From CAYSYM01 sp964435115 (GTDB lineage: Bacteria > Chloroflexota > UBA6077 > CF-72), in NCBI GenBank assembly GCA_964435115.1, contig CAYSYM010000048.1, positions 1 to 29,091 on the forward strand: 29,091 bases of DNA, read 5' to 3'. Numbering within the stretch: the stretch's first letter is position 1; each line of letters opens with the position of its first letter. Below the pieces are notes generated by a model that saw nothing but the letters and a program-made list of their open reading frames with translations, did no database searches and was not told the origin of the DNA. Both the position numbers and the translations under genes were made by a program. Positions 23,007 through 29,091 of this stretch are shown here, one piece after another.

Positions 23007-23717
23007 ATGGCGGCTCCTCCCCCCGCGCGGTCGCCACAGCAGCGGCTGCTGGCCTGGTACGACGCGCTGACGGACTGGGAGCGGGTCAAGTATGGGATCG
23101 CCACCATGCTGCTCCTCCTGGCCACCGGCGGGTACCTGCTGGGCCTGGGCAGCACCATCCTCGTCCGTCGGGTGGAGGCGGAGGTGCAGTCGCTGGCCCC
23201 GTCCGGCCCCGCGGCGCCGACGCCCGAGGCGACGAGCAGAGTGGCTGCCGTGGCGCCAGGCTCGCCGTCGCCGGCGCCTGAGCCCAGTGCACCACCTGGC
23301 CCACTCCTCAACGCGCCCCCGATCAACGAGGTTCCACTCGTCCCCCGCGCCCCGGCGCCAGCGCCCCAGGATTCGCGGCCAGTCGCCACACCATCCAAGC
23401 CGCGCATCACTGAGAGTCTCACGCCCTCCCCGACGGCGCGGGTAGTCCGGACGCCGGCACCCGCGCCTGGGGTATCCAACGGGTCGCCCGTGCCGTCGGC
23501 CACGCCACCAGCGCTGACGCCAGGGGTGCGAACGCCCACGTCCACGCCGACGGCCAGGATTGGGTCGGCCCCCGCCCCCACAGCCACGGCCGGTACGCCA
23601 CGCCCGGCCACGCCGACGCCGCCCGCCCTCACGGCCACGCCGACTCCCAGCCCTACTCGCACCCCCACGCGGTCCGCTGCCACCACGGGGGCACCCACGC
23701 CCAGGCCAGGAGCCTGA
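23007..23717 (+). CDS. Single-pass membrane protein with long Pro/Thr/Ala-rich tail
   Basis: This 236-residue protein has a cytoplasmic N-terminus containing LLAWYDALTDWERVKYG, one membrane helix near residues 30-50 (ATMLLLLATGGYLLGLG), then about 180 residues dominated by Pro, Thr, Ala and Ser, with repeated TPTP and TPTPSPT units. No domain was recognised. The tail would be disordered and exported, perhaps wall-spanning or glycosylated. Its ATG touches the serA stop (TAGATG), so it is translationally coupled, though no metabolic link is evident. Similar tails occur on many Chloroflexota envelope proteins. Confidence 0.75.
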   Translation: MAAPPPARSPQQRLLAWYDALTDWERVKYGIATMLLLLATGGYLLGLGSTILVRRVEAEVQSLAPSGPAAPTPEATSRVAAVAPGSPSPAPEPSAPPGPLLNAPPINEVPLVPRAPAPAPQDSRPVATPSKPRITESLTPSPTARVVRTPAPAPGVSNGSPVPSATPPALTPGVRTPTSTPTARIGSAPAPTATAGTPRPATPTPPALTATPTPSPTRTPTRSAATTGAPTPRPGA

Positions 23718-23728
23718 AGCGCCGGCTG

Positions 23729-23734
23729 TATACT
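23729..23734 (+). promoter_or_regulatory. Putative -10 box (TATACT) of argF
   Basis: TATACT ends 6 nt before the GTG at 23741. No good -35 element is visible. It is the clearest AT-rich spot between the proline-rich gene and argF and fits a leaderless start. Confidence 0.5.
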
Positions 23735-23740
23735 GCCCAC

Positions 23741-24736
23741 GTGTCGCCGGTTGCGCTGCCTCGTAACGTGGCGCGAGGCGAGCAGCGACGGGTCGCGTCC
23801 TCCTCCGGAGCAGTGCCTCACTACTTGAGCGTGACGGACCTCTCCGCCGAGGAGACGTCCGCGCTGCTGGATCGCGCCCTCGCGTTGAAGCGCGCGTGCG
23901 CGGGCGGCGCCACCCGGCCCGTGCTGCCAGGGAAGACCGCGGCGCTGGTGTTCCAGAAGCCCTCGCTGCGGACACGCGTCTCCTTCGAGATCGCCATGCT
24001 GCAGCTCGGCGGGCACGCGCTCTACCTCTCCCCCCACGAGATCCAGCTCGGCCAGCGCGAGGGCGTCGCCGACGCGGCGCGGGTGCTCAGCCGGTACGTC
24101 GACGTGCTCGTCGCGCGGGTGTTCCTGCACGAGGACATTCAGCACCTGGCGCGGCACGCCACCGTCCCGGTAATCAACGCGCTCTCCGAGCGTGAGCACC
24201 CCTGCCAGATCCTGGCCGACCTGCTCACCCTGCGCGAGCATCGCGGCTCGCTGCGCGGGCTCACCCTCGCTTACGTGGGCGACGGCAATAACGTAGCCAG
24301 CTCGCTCGCCCTGGCCGCGCCGCGCCTGGGGATGACCGTGCGGCTCGCGTGCCCGGATGGCTACGAGCCGCCGCCCGAGGTGCTCGACGCCGCCGGCGCC
24401 GACGCCGCGAGCCAGGGGGTGTCGGTGGAGCTGTTCCGGGACCCGCGCGCAGCGGTGCGCGGGGCCGATGCGGTCTACACGGATGCCTGGTACAGCATGG
24501 GCCAGGAGGACGAGGCAGAGATCCGCCAGCCGCTGTTTCGACCGTACCAGGTGAACGCCTCGCTGCTGGCCCAGGCGCGGCCCGGGGCGCTGGTGATGCA
24601 CTGCCTGCCCGCCCACCGCGGCCAGGAGATCACCGACGAGGTGCTCGACGGGCCCGGCTCAGTGGTGTTCGACCAGGCCGAGAACAGGCTCCACGTCCAG
24701 AAGGCGCTCTTGCTGCATCTGCTGGGGAAGGGCTGA
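23741..24736 (+). CDS. argF: Ornithine carbamoyltransferase
   Basis: OTCase joins carbamoyl phosphate and ornithine to give citrulline in arginine synthesis. The 331-residue sequence has the carbamoyl-phosphate motif SLRTR (75-79, the variant of STRTR common in OTCases), HPCQ (153-156), the ornithine-loop motif DAWYSMGQE (248-256) and HCLPAHRGQE (287-296). These exclude aspartate carbamoyltransferase. The GTG at 23741 fits the TATACT box; the first 25 residues (PRNVARGEQRRVASSSGA) are extra compared with the family, so GTG 23813 (VPHYLSVTDLS) is a serious alternative with GGAG close upstream. No other arg gene is in the window. cdaA follows 21 nt later. Confidence 0.93.
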   Translation: MSPVALPRNVARGEQRRVASSSGAVPHYLSVTDLSAEETSALLDRALALKRACAGGATRPVLPGKTAALVFQKPSLRTRVSFEIAMLQLGGHALYLSPHEIQLGQREGVADAARVLSRYVDVLVARVFLHEDIQHLARHATVPVINALSEREHPCQILADLLTLREHRGSLRGLTLAYVGDGNNVASSLALAAPRLGMTVRLACPDGYEPPPEVLDAAGADAASQGVSVELFRDPRAAVRGADAVYTDAWYSMGQEDEAEIRQPLFRPYQVNASLLAQARPGALVMHCLPAHRGQEITDEVLDGPGSVVFDQAENRLHVQKALLLHLLGKG

Positions 24737-24757
24737 GCCCGGGGAGCGTGCGGGCCC

Positions 24758-25630
24758 ATGGACGCCCTCCTCACCTTCCTCGGCTCGATCCTCGGCCGCT
24801 TCGACCTGCGCTCGCTGGTCGATATCGCCATCGTCACGACCATCCTGTACTGGCTGCTCAGCCTGATCAGCGGCACGTCCGCAGCCACGCTGGTGCGCGG
24901 CATCCTGGTGCTGCTGGCCGCGGGCTTTGTGCTCAGCAACCTGCTCAACCTGACCATGCTCGGCTGGTTGCTCCGCAACGCCATCCCGGCGCTGCTGGTG
25001 GCGGTGCCCATCCTCTTCGCCCCCGAGCTGCGGCGCGCGCTCGAGCAGCTTGGCCGGGCCGGCTCCTGGATCCCGCGCAACCCCGTGACCTCCCCTACGA
25101 CCAAGGTGGCGGACACGGTGGCCGACGCCGTGCAGCGCCTGGCCGAACGGCGTTGGGGCGCCCTCATTGTTCTGGAGCGCGGCACGCCGCTGGGCGAGTA
25201 CGCCCAGACGGGAACGCCGATCGACGGGCTCCTCTCCGAGGAGCTGCTGCTCAACGTCTTCTATCCGAACACGCCGCTGCATGATGGCGCGGTGATCGTG
25301 CGCGCCGGCCGGGTGGTCGCCGCGGGCTGCGTGCTGCCCCTGAGCCAGGCGCCCACCATGGAGCACGTGGGCACGCGCCACCGGGCGGCGATCGGCATCA
25401 CAGAGCGCTCGGACGCAATCGCCCTGGTGGTGTCCGAAGAGACCGGGAGGGTCTCCATTGCCAACGCGGGGCGCATGGTGCGCAACCTGACCGAGGCGCA
25501 CCTGCGTCGGGTGCTCACCATCCTTGAACGGGCGCCGACCGGCAGCTTCTTCCCACCAACACGCCTCGGCCACGAGCCCCGCGAGCACGCCGAGCCGCCC
25601 TCCGAGCGGGGCGGGCTGGCGCGGGTCTAG
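24758..25630 (+). CDS. cdaA: Diadenylate cyclase CdaA (DisA_N domain)
   Basis: CdaA condenses two ATP into cyclic di-AMP, which controls potassium uptake, osmotic balance and wall homeostasis. The 290-residue protein has three N-terminal membrane helices (about 20-40, 42-62, 66-86) and a cytoplasmic DisA_N domain with the catalytic motifs DGA (176-178) and RHR (207-209, in GTRHRAAIG). Both motifs are intact. A charged C-terminal tail of about 30 residues follows. The ATG lies 21 nt after argF. cdaR comes next, as in Firmicutes, but glmM, the usual third gene, is absent. Confidence 0.94.
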   Translation: MDALLTFLGSILGRFDLRSLVDIAIVTTILYWLLSLISGTSAATLVRGILVLLAAGFVLSNLLNLTMLGWLLRNAIPALLVAVPILFAPELRRALEQLGRAGSWIPRNPVTSPTTKVADTVADAVQRLAERRWGALIVLERGTPLGEYAQTGTPIDGLLSEELLLNVFYPNTPLHDGAVIVRAGRVVAAGCVLPLSQAPTMEHVGTRHRAAIGITERSDAIALVVSEETGRVSIANAGRMVRNLTEAHLRRVLTILERAPTGSFFPPTRLGHEPREHAEPPSERGGLARV

Positions 25631-25646
25631 CGCCAGGTGGCAGACT

Positions 25647-26858
25647 GTGCGACTCCCGTTCTCGATCGACATCGGGCGCGCCGCGTTCTCCGTGGCGCTC
25701 GCCACCCTCCTCTACTTCTTCGCCCTGTACGAGACGAACCCGGAGCAGACGCGTGAGTTCGACAGTATCCCGGTGGAGGTCGTGAACGTCCCATCCGGGC
25801 TGGTGGTGGTGGACCGGCCCCCACCAGTGCGCGTGCGGGTCCGCGCCCAGCAAGCCGTCTTGAACCGGCTGCGGCCAGAGAGCTTCGCGGCGCTCGTCGA
25901 TGCCTCGAACGCGAGCGCCGGGGAGCAGCTCCTCCCCGTTCGGGTGCGCTCCGGTGATCCGGATGTGCGCGATGCCACGGCCGTTCCCTCCAGTGTGCGC
26001 GTGCGGCTGGAGGACGTGCTCGAGCGCTCCATCCCGCTGCGTGTGAGCGTGACGGGCCAGGTGCCTTCGGGCTACCAGCTCGGCCAGCCCCGCAGCGACC
26101 CGGCGCGGGTGACGGTGAGCGGTGCCACCAGCCTGGTGCGCCGCGCTTACGAGGCGCTGGTGGACGTGAGCGTGGACCGGGTCACGGTGACTGTTAGCGG
26201 CGTCTTCACGCCACGCGTGGTGGACGAGCGCGGCAACGAGCTGACAGACCTGGCCGTGCGGCCACCCTCGGTGAACGTGGAGGTGCCCATCTCTCAGCAG
26301 GCCCAGTTCAAAGAGGTGGGCGTGCGCCCCCGAGTCCAGGGACAAGCCGCGCCGGGCTACGTGCTGGAGCCGCTGGAGGTGGATCCACCCACCGTGACGC
26401 TGATGGGCGAGCCAGCGGCGCTGGAAGGGGCGAACTTCGCGGACACCCAGCCGGTGGACGTGAGCGGCCTGACAAGCACCGCGGTGCGCCGGGTGGGGGT
26501 GGTTGCGCCACCCAACACGCTCCTCGTCCAGCAGGGGCAGACCGTGCTGGTGACCGTGAAGGTATCCCCACTCACGATCACCCAGACGTTCCGCGTGCAG
26601 CCGTCCGTACCGGACTTACCGGCCGGGCTGGAGCTGGTGCGTGCGCCCGACCCCGTGGCCGTCACCATCTCGGGCCCGGCGCCCACGCTGTCCGGACTGA
26701 ACGCCAGGGATTTCCGCGTGGTGCTGGACCTGAGCGGCAAGGCACCCGGCAGGTACGACGTGGAGCTGAGGGTCCAGAACCTGCCCCAGGACATGCGGCT
26801 CGAGAAGATCGACCCGCGAACGGTGGCGGTCGAGCTGCGCCAGGCAGCAGCGCGCTGA
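25647..26858 (+). CDS. cdaR: YbbR-domain regulator CdaR
   Basis: CdaR is the extracytoplasmic partner that modulates CdaA. The 403-residue protein has a short cytoplasmic start, one membrane helix (AAFSVALATLLYFFALY, about residues 13-29) and roughly four tandem YbbR domains of about 80-90 residues. Each shows the family pattern of a V.V.(I/V).G or V.V.V segment, such as LRVSVTGQVPSGYQLGQP and VGVRPRVQGQAAPGYVLEP. GTG 25647 is chosen from the AGGTGG site 6 nt upstream and the position of the helix; the frame is open further up only as an overlap with cdaA. The 16-nt gap to cdaA indicates co-transcription. Confidence 0.92.
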   Translation: MRLPFSIDIGRAAFSVALATLLYFFALYETNPEQTREFDSIPVEVVNVPSGLVVVDRPPPVRVRVRAQQAVLNRLRPESFAALVDASNASAGEQLLPVRVRSGDPDVRDATAVPSSVRVRLEDVLERSIPLRVSVTGQVPSGYQLGQPRSDPARVTVSGATSLVRRAYEALVDVSVDRVTVTVSGVFTPRVVDERGNELTDLAVRPPSVNVEVPISQQAQFKEVGVRPRVQGQAAPGYVLEPLEVDPPTVTLMGEPAALEGANFADTQPVDVSGLTSTAVRRVGVVAPPNTLLVQQGQTVLVTVKVSPLTITQTFRVQPSVPDLPAGLELVRAPDPVAVTISGPAPTLSGLNARDFRVVLDLSGKAPGRYDVELRVQNLPQDMRLEKIDPRTVAVELRQAAAR

Positions 26859-26903
26859 GCCCTGCGGGCCACCCCGCCGCCCAGACGACCGGGGTGCGTC
26901 AGC

Positions 26904-26909
26904 TACCCT
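26904..26909 (+). promoter_or_regulatory. Putative -10 box (TACCCT) of der
   Basis: TACCCT ends 8 nt before the der ATG. No ribosome site occurs in between and no good -35 box is seen. It is another instance of the TANNNT-before-start pattern. Confidence 0.4.
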
Positions 26910-26917
26910 GAGAAGCT

Positions 26918-28240
26918 ATGCCAGTCGTTGCGCTCGTGGGCCGACCGAACGTGGGGAAGTCCACGCTGTTCAACCGCCTGATCGGCGAGCACCGCGCCGT
27001 GGTGCACGAGCTGCCTGGCACGACGCGCGACCGGCTGTACGGGACGACCGAATGGCGCGGGCGGGAATTCACCGTGGTGGACACCGGTGGAATCGGGCTG
27101 GAGACCGGCGAGGGCGACCTGCTGCGCGACGTGCGGCTCCAGGCAGAGGAGGCGATCCGCCAGGCAGACGTGATCGTGCTGGTGCTGGACGCCCAGAGCG
27201 GGATCACGCCGGCCGACGAGGACGTGGCAGACCGGTTGCGTCGTGCCGACAAGCCCCTGGTCGCGGTGGCGAACAAGGCCGAGAGCCGCAGGCGCCAGTG
27301 GGACGCAAGCGAGTTCTACCGACTCGGGCTCGGCGATCCCCTCCCCGTGTCCGCCCTTCACGGCGAAGGCACGGGCGACCTGCTGGACGCCATCGTGGAC
27401 TGGTTCCCCCGGGCGGCCGGGCCGGAGGAGGAGCGGCCCGCGGTGGCCGTCGCCATCGTCGGCCGACCCAACGTGGGGAAGTCGAGCCTGCTGAACGCGA
27501 TCGTCGGCACCGGGCGCAGCATTGTCCGCGCCGAGGCAGGCACCACCCGCGATGCCGTCGACACGACGATCCAGCGCCATGGCGAGCGCGTCCTGCTGAT
27601 CGACACAGCGGGTATCCGCCGGCGCGGCGCCGTGGCGCCGGGCGTCGAGAAGTTCAGCGTCCTGCGAGCGGTGCGCGCGATCGAGCGGTGCGACGTGGCG
27701 GTGCTGGTGATCGACGCTGCGGAAGGCGTGCGCGCGCAGGACACCCACGTCGCCGGGTACGTGGACGAAGCCGCCAAGGGCATGGTCGTGGCAGTCAACA
27801 AGTGGGACCTGGTGGAGAAACACGGGAAGGTCCAGCAGGAGTACGTGGCGATGGTGCGGCGTGAGCTGAAGTTCGCGGACTGGGCGCCGCTGCTCTTCGT
27901 GTCGGCCAGGACGCGCCAGCGCGTAGACCGGGTGCTGGAGCTGGCGCGCGCGATCCAACGGGAGCGGACGAAGCGCGTCCCGACGCCGCGACTGAACGAG
28001 GTCATCCGCGCCGCCGTGCAGGCGCACCCGCTCACCGAGCGCGGACGCGCGCTGAAGATCTATTACGCCGCGCAGACCGGCACAGAGCCACCCACGTTCA
28101 CCTGCTTCTCCAACGACCCACGCCTCGTCCACTTCAGCTACGTGCGCTACTTGAACAACACGTTGCGCAAGGAGTTCGGGTTCGAGGGCACGCCTATCCG
28201 CCTCCAGTTCCGCGGCCGAGACGAACGCCGGGCCGGCTGA
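26918..28240 (+). CDS. der: Ribosome biogenesis GTPase Der (EngA)
   Basis: Der is an essential GTPase for 50S subunit assembly. The 440-residue protein has two tandem G domains: the first with GRPNVGKST (8-16), DTGGI and NKAE; the second with GRPNVGKSS near residue 183, DTAGIRR and NKWDLVEK. A C-terminal KH-like RNA-binding domain ends in GTPIRLQFRGRDERRAG. All G motifs are intact; NKAE in place of NKxD at G4 of the first domain is a common Der feature. The gene stands 59 nt after cdaR with its own promoter-like box and no ribosome site, so separate leaderless transcription is possible. Confidence 0.97.
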   Translation: MPVVALVGRPNVGKSTLFNRLIGEHRAVVHELPGTTRDRLYGTTEWRGREFTVVDTGGIGLETGEGDLLRDVRLQAEEAIRQADVIVLVLDAQSGITPADEDVADRLRRADKPLVAVANKAESRRRQWDASEFYRLGLGDPLPVSALHGEGTGDLLDAIVDWFPRAAGPEEERPAVAVAIVGRPNVGKSSLLNAIVGTGRSIVRAEAGTTRDAVDTTIQRHGERVLLIDTAGIRRRGAVAPGVEKFSVLRAVRAIERCDVAVLVIDAAEGVRAQDTHVAGYVDEAAKGMVVAVNKWDLVEKHGKVQQEYVAMVRRELKFADWAPLLFVSARTRQRVDRVLELARAIQRERTKRVPTPRLNEVIRAAVQAHPLTERGRALKIYYAAQTGTEPPTFTCFSNDPRLVHFSYVRYLNNTLRKEFGFEGTPIRLQFRGRDERRAG

Positions 28241-28425
28241 GCGTTTCGCGCTCACCCCTACCCGAGGTCCACCGGGTGCGCCCACGGGCGACGCGATTGG
28301 CCGTACGTGCGGCGCACTTGCTGAGCCTCCCGCATTGCCGCGGACCTTGAACCATGCGTCACCTGCACTCGGGTCCCGGCTCGGCCCCGGGCGCGGCGAG
28401 GACCAGGTCACGTGGGTGGCGATGA

Positions 28426-28860
28426 CTAGCCCGACTCAGGGGCCAGCAGTGGCTGGACCAGGTACCAGCGGCCGGCAACCTGCGCGACGGGCACGCGCGT
28501 GGAGGGCTGGTAGAAGGCGCCAGGCACCTCGCGGTTGACGTCCAGGACCACGGTCGCCTCGGAGGGGGTGCCTGGTACGCCGCGGAGAAGCCGGTCGAGC
28601 ATGGAAGGCGCGCGGACGCTGACCGCGCGCACGTCGTACCGATCGCCCAGGCGGAGCTCCACCCAGGGCGCCCAGGTATCCCGAACGTCCGGCGCCAGCT
28701 CGGCGAGCGCCGCCTCGCGGTCGGCGTAGGTGACCGCGGTGGCGTACCGCAGCACGGCGCTCTCGATCGCCAGGGGCGTGCGGTCGAGCAGCTGCACCGC
28801 CCCAATCGCCCCGGCGGTGGCGAGGAGGAGCAGGCCATTCACCAGGACGAGCGGTCGCAC
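28426..28860 (-). CDS. Small membrane-anchored protein, function unknown
   Basis: This 144-residue protein has an N-terminal hydrophobic segment (VLVNGLLLLATAGAIGAVQLL, about residues 5-25) followed by an exported domain of about 115 residues: TAVTYADREAALAELAPDVR, a mixed alpha/beta middle and VPVAQVAGRWYLVQPLL. The layout resembles small NTF2-like or stress-response domains, but no family was recognised. GTG at 28860 is chosen because it directly precedes the signal or anchor and follows a TATCAT box by 7 nt; the longer frame to 28983 is antisense to the tRNA-Pro 5' part. The gene converges with der across about 185 bases that hold no gene. Confidence 0.7.
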   Translation of the reverse strand: MRPLVLVNGLLLLATAGAIGAVQLLDRTPLAIESAVLRYATAVTYADREAALAELAPDVRDTWAPWVELRLGDRYDVRAVSVRAPSMLDRLLRGVPGTPSEATVVLDVNREVPGAFYQPSTRVPVAQVAGRWYLVQPLLAPESG

Positions 28861-28867
28861 TGGGGGG

Positions 28868-28873
28868 ATGATA
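28868..28873 (-). promoter_or_regulatory. Putative -10 box (TATCAT) of the small anchored protein gene
   Basis: On the minus strand TATCAT ends 7 nt before the GTG at 28860, with only C-rich sequence between. No ribosome site is present, which suits a leaderless transcript. Confidence 0.45.
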
Positions 28874-28940
28874 CCCGCGGCCCGCCGTCCGTTCGGTGCG
28901 CCGGCGCCGAGCGCCGTGGCCGCCGCCGGCCCGGGCCGGG

Positions 28941-28946
28941 TATACT
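28941..28946 (+). promoter_or_regulatory. -10 box (TATACT) of tRNA-Pro
   Basis: TATACT ends 9 nt before the tRNA 5' end. No good -35 box is visible at 16-18 nt. Its position just upstream of a stable RNA gene supports promoter function. Confidence 0.5.
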
Positions 28947-28955
28947 CCGGCCGTT

Positions 28956-29032
28956 CGGGCCGTAGCGCAGCCTGGTAGCGCACCTGAATGGGGTTCAGGT
29001 GGTCGGCGGTTCAAATCCGCCCGGCCCGACCA
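28956..29032 (+). tRNA. tRNA-Pro (anticodon GGG)
   Basis: This is a 77-nt tRNA including an encoded CCA. The acceptor CGGGCCG pairs exactly with CGGCCCG, followed by A and CCA. The D arm is GCGC...GCGC. The anticodon stem CCTGA/TCAGG closes ATGGGGT, giving anticodon GGG. The T arm GGCGG-TTCAAAT-CCGCC is standard. The C1 start is the proline identity hallmark in bacteria. Repeats resembling a mobile element begin directly behind it. Confidence 0.97.
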
Positions 29033-29041
29033 GCATCCCGG

Positions 29042-29091
29042 ATGTCGATCGCCAGGGTCATTGAGCCGGGTCGCCAACATCATTGAGCCAG
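29042..29091. mobile_element. Possible IS21-type terminal repeats, cut by the window edge
   Basis: Two tandem 21-base units, TCGCCAGGGTCATTGAGCCG plus G (29049-29069) and TCGCCAACATCATTGAGCCA plus G (29071-29091), match at 17 of 21 positions with a 22-bp period. Ends of IS21-type elements carry tandem repeats of this size for IstA binding, and TGTCGATC at 29044 resembles their TG-initial tips. They begin 10 nt after tRNA-Pro. No transposase is visible because the window ends. Confidence 0.45.

Noticed and set aside
23500..23717. Repeated ACGCCGAC-like units as a CRISPR or tandem array
   Set aside because: They are codon-level repeats of Thr-Pro in an open frame, irregular in length and without spacers.
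28241..28425. Possible gene or terminator between der and the small minus-strand gene
   Set aside because: Only weak stems of about 5 bp (ACCCG/CGGGT near 28260-28277; CGCCC/GGGCG near 28280-28291) occur; the frames are shadows with no start signals.
28436..29083. Minus-strand frame of 215 codons across tRNA-Pro
   Set aside because: The stretch RADLNRRPPEPHSG is antisense tRNA, and the rest is a shadow of the 144-residue gene in another frame.

Overview
The window is about 29 kb of very GC-rich bacterial DNA, densely coding on both strands. No 16S rRNA is present, so the source is an inference. The traits that suggest Chloroflexota (a Thermomicrobia-like lineage) are alanine/proline/threonine-rich spacer tails on envelope proteins, a DUF5679-type zinc ribbon, a GAAC-N4-GTTC LexA box, a class V aminotransferase beside long-form SerA, and TANNNT boxes directly in front of start codons. 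Another high-GC phylum such as Actinomycetota cannot be excluded.

Layout. (1) 84-1852: etfB-etfA, electron transfer flavoprotein. (2) 1882-6941: a BMP-family nucleoside-type ABC importer (lipoprotein, two permeases, fused double ATPase), with an 18-bp perfect hairpin after the lipoprotein gene. (3) 7011-9127: envelope genes, namely a LysM protein, a class A beta-lactamase-like serine hydrolase and a small membrane protein. (4) 9441-12322, minus strand: tRNA-Leu(CAA), moaA, a transposase relic and ffh. (5) 12457-13508: a toxin-antitoxin pair (BrnT-like toxin and ribbon-helix-helix antitoxin) between two near-identical direct repeats of 163 and 162 bp; the repeat is the 3' end of the neighbouring dnaE2 plus its downstream flank. 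(6) 13420-18658, minus strand: a LexA-boxed mutasome operon, imuB, a DUF6504-like gene and dnaE2. dnaE2 carries two palindromic segments inside its open frame. (7) 18838-20114: a DUF5679-like zinc ribbon gene, a GC-rich hairpin repeat, thiamine pyrophosphokinase and a transposase N-terminal relic. (8) 20234-23717: class V aminotransferase, serA and a proline-rich membrane protein. (9) 23741-28240: argF, cdaA, cdaR and der. (10) 28426-29091: a small anchored protein on the minus strand, tRNA-Pro(GGG), and tandem repeats that look like the end of an IS21-type element cut by the window edge.

How they work together. EtfAB moves electrons from flavin dehydrogenases. The importer probably salvages nucleosides. 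ImuB and DnaE2 form an SOS-induced error-prone repair system whose only visible switch is the LexA box in its promoter. The aminotransferase and SerA probably make serine. CdaA and CdaR make and control cyclic di-AMP. Ffh and Der serve protein targeting and ribosome assembly.

The points most worth following are the toxin-antitoxin cassette framed by a copy of the dnaE2 3' end, the palindromes inside dnaE2, and the repeated TANNNT box 5-8 nt before first-gene start codons, which suggests leaderless mRNAs. No wholly new system was proven from sequence alone.
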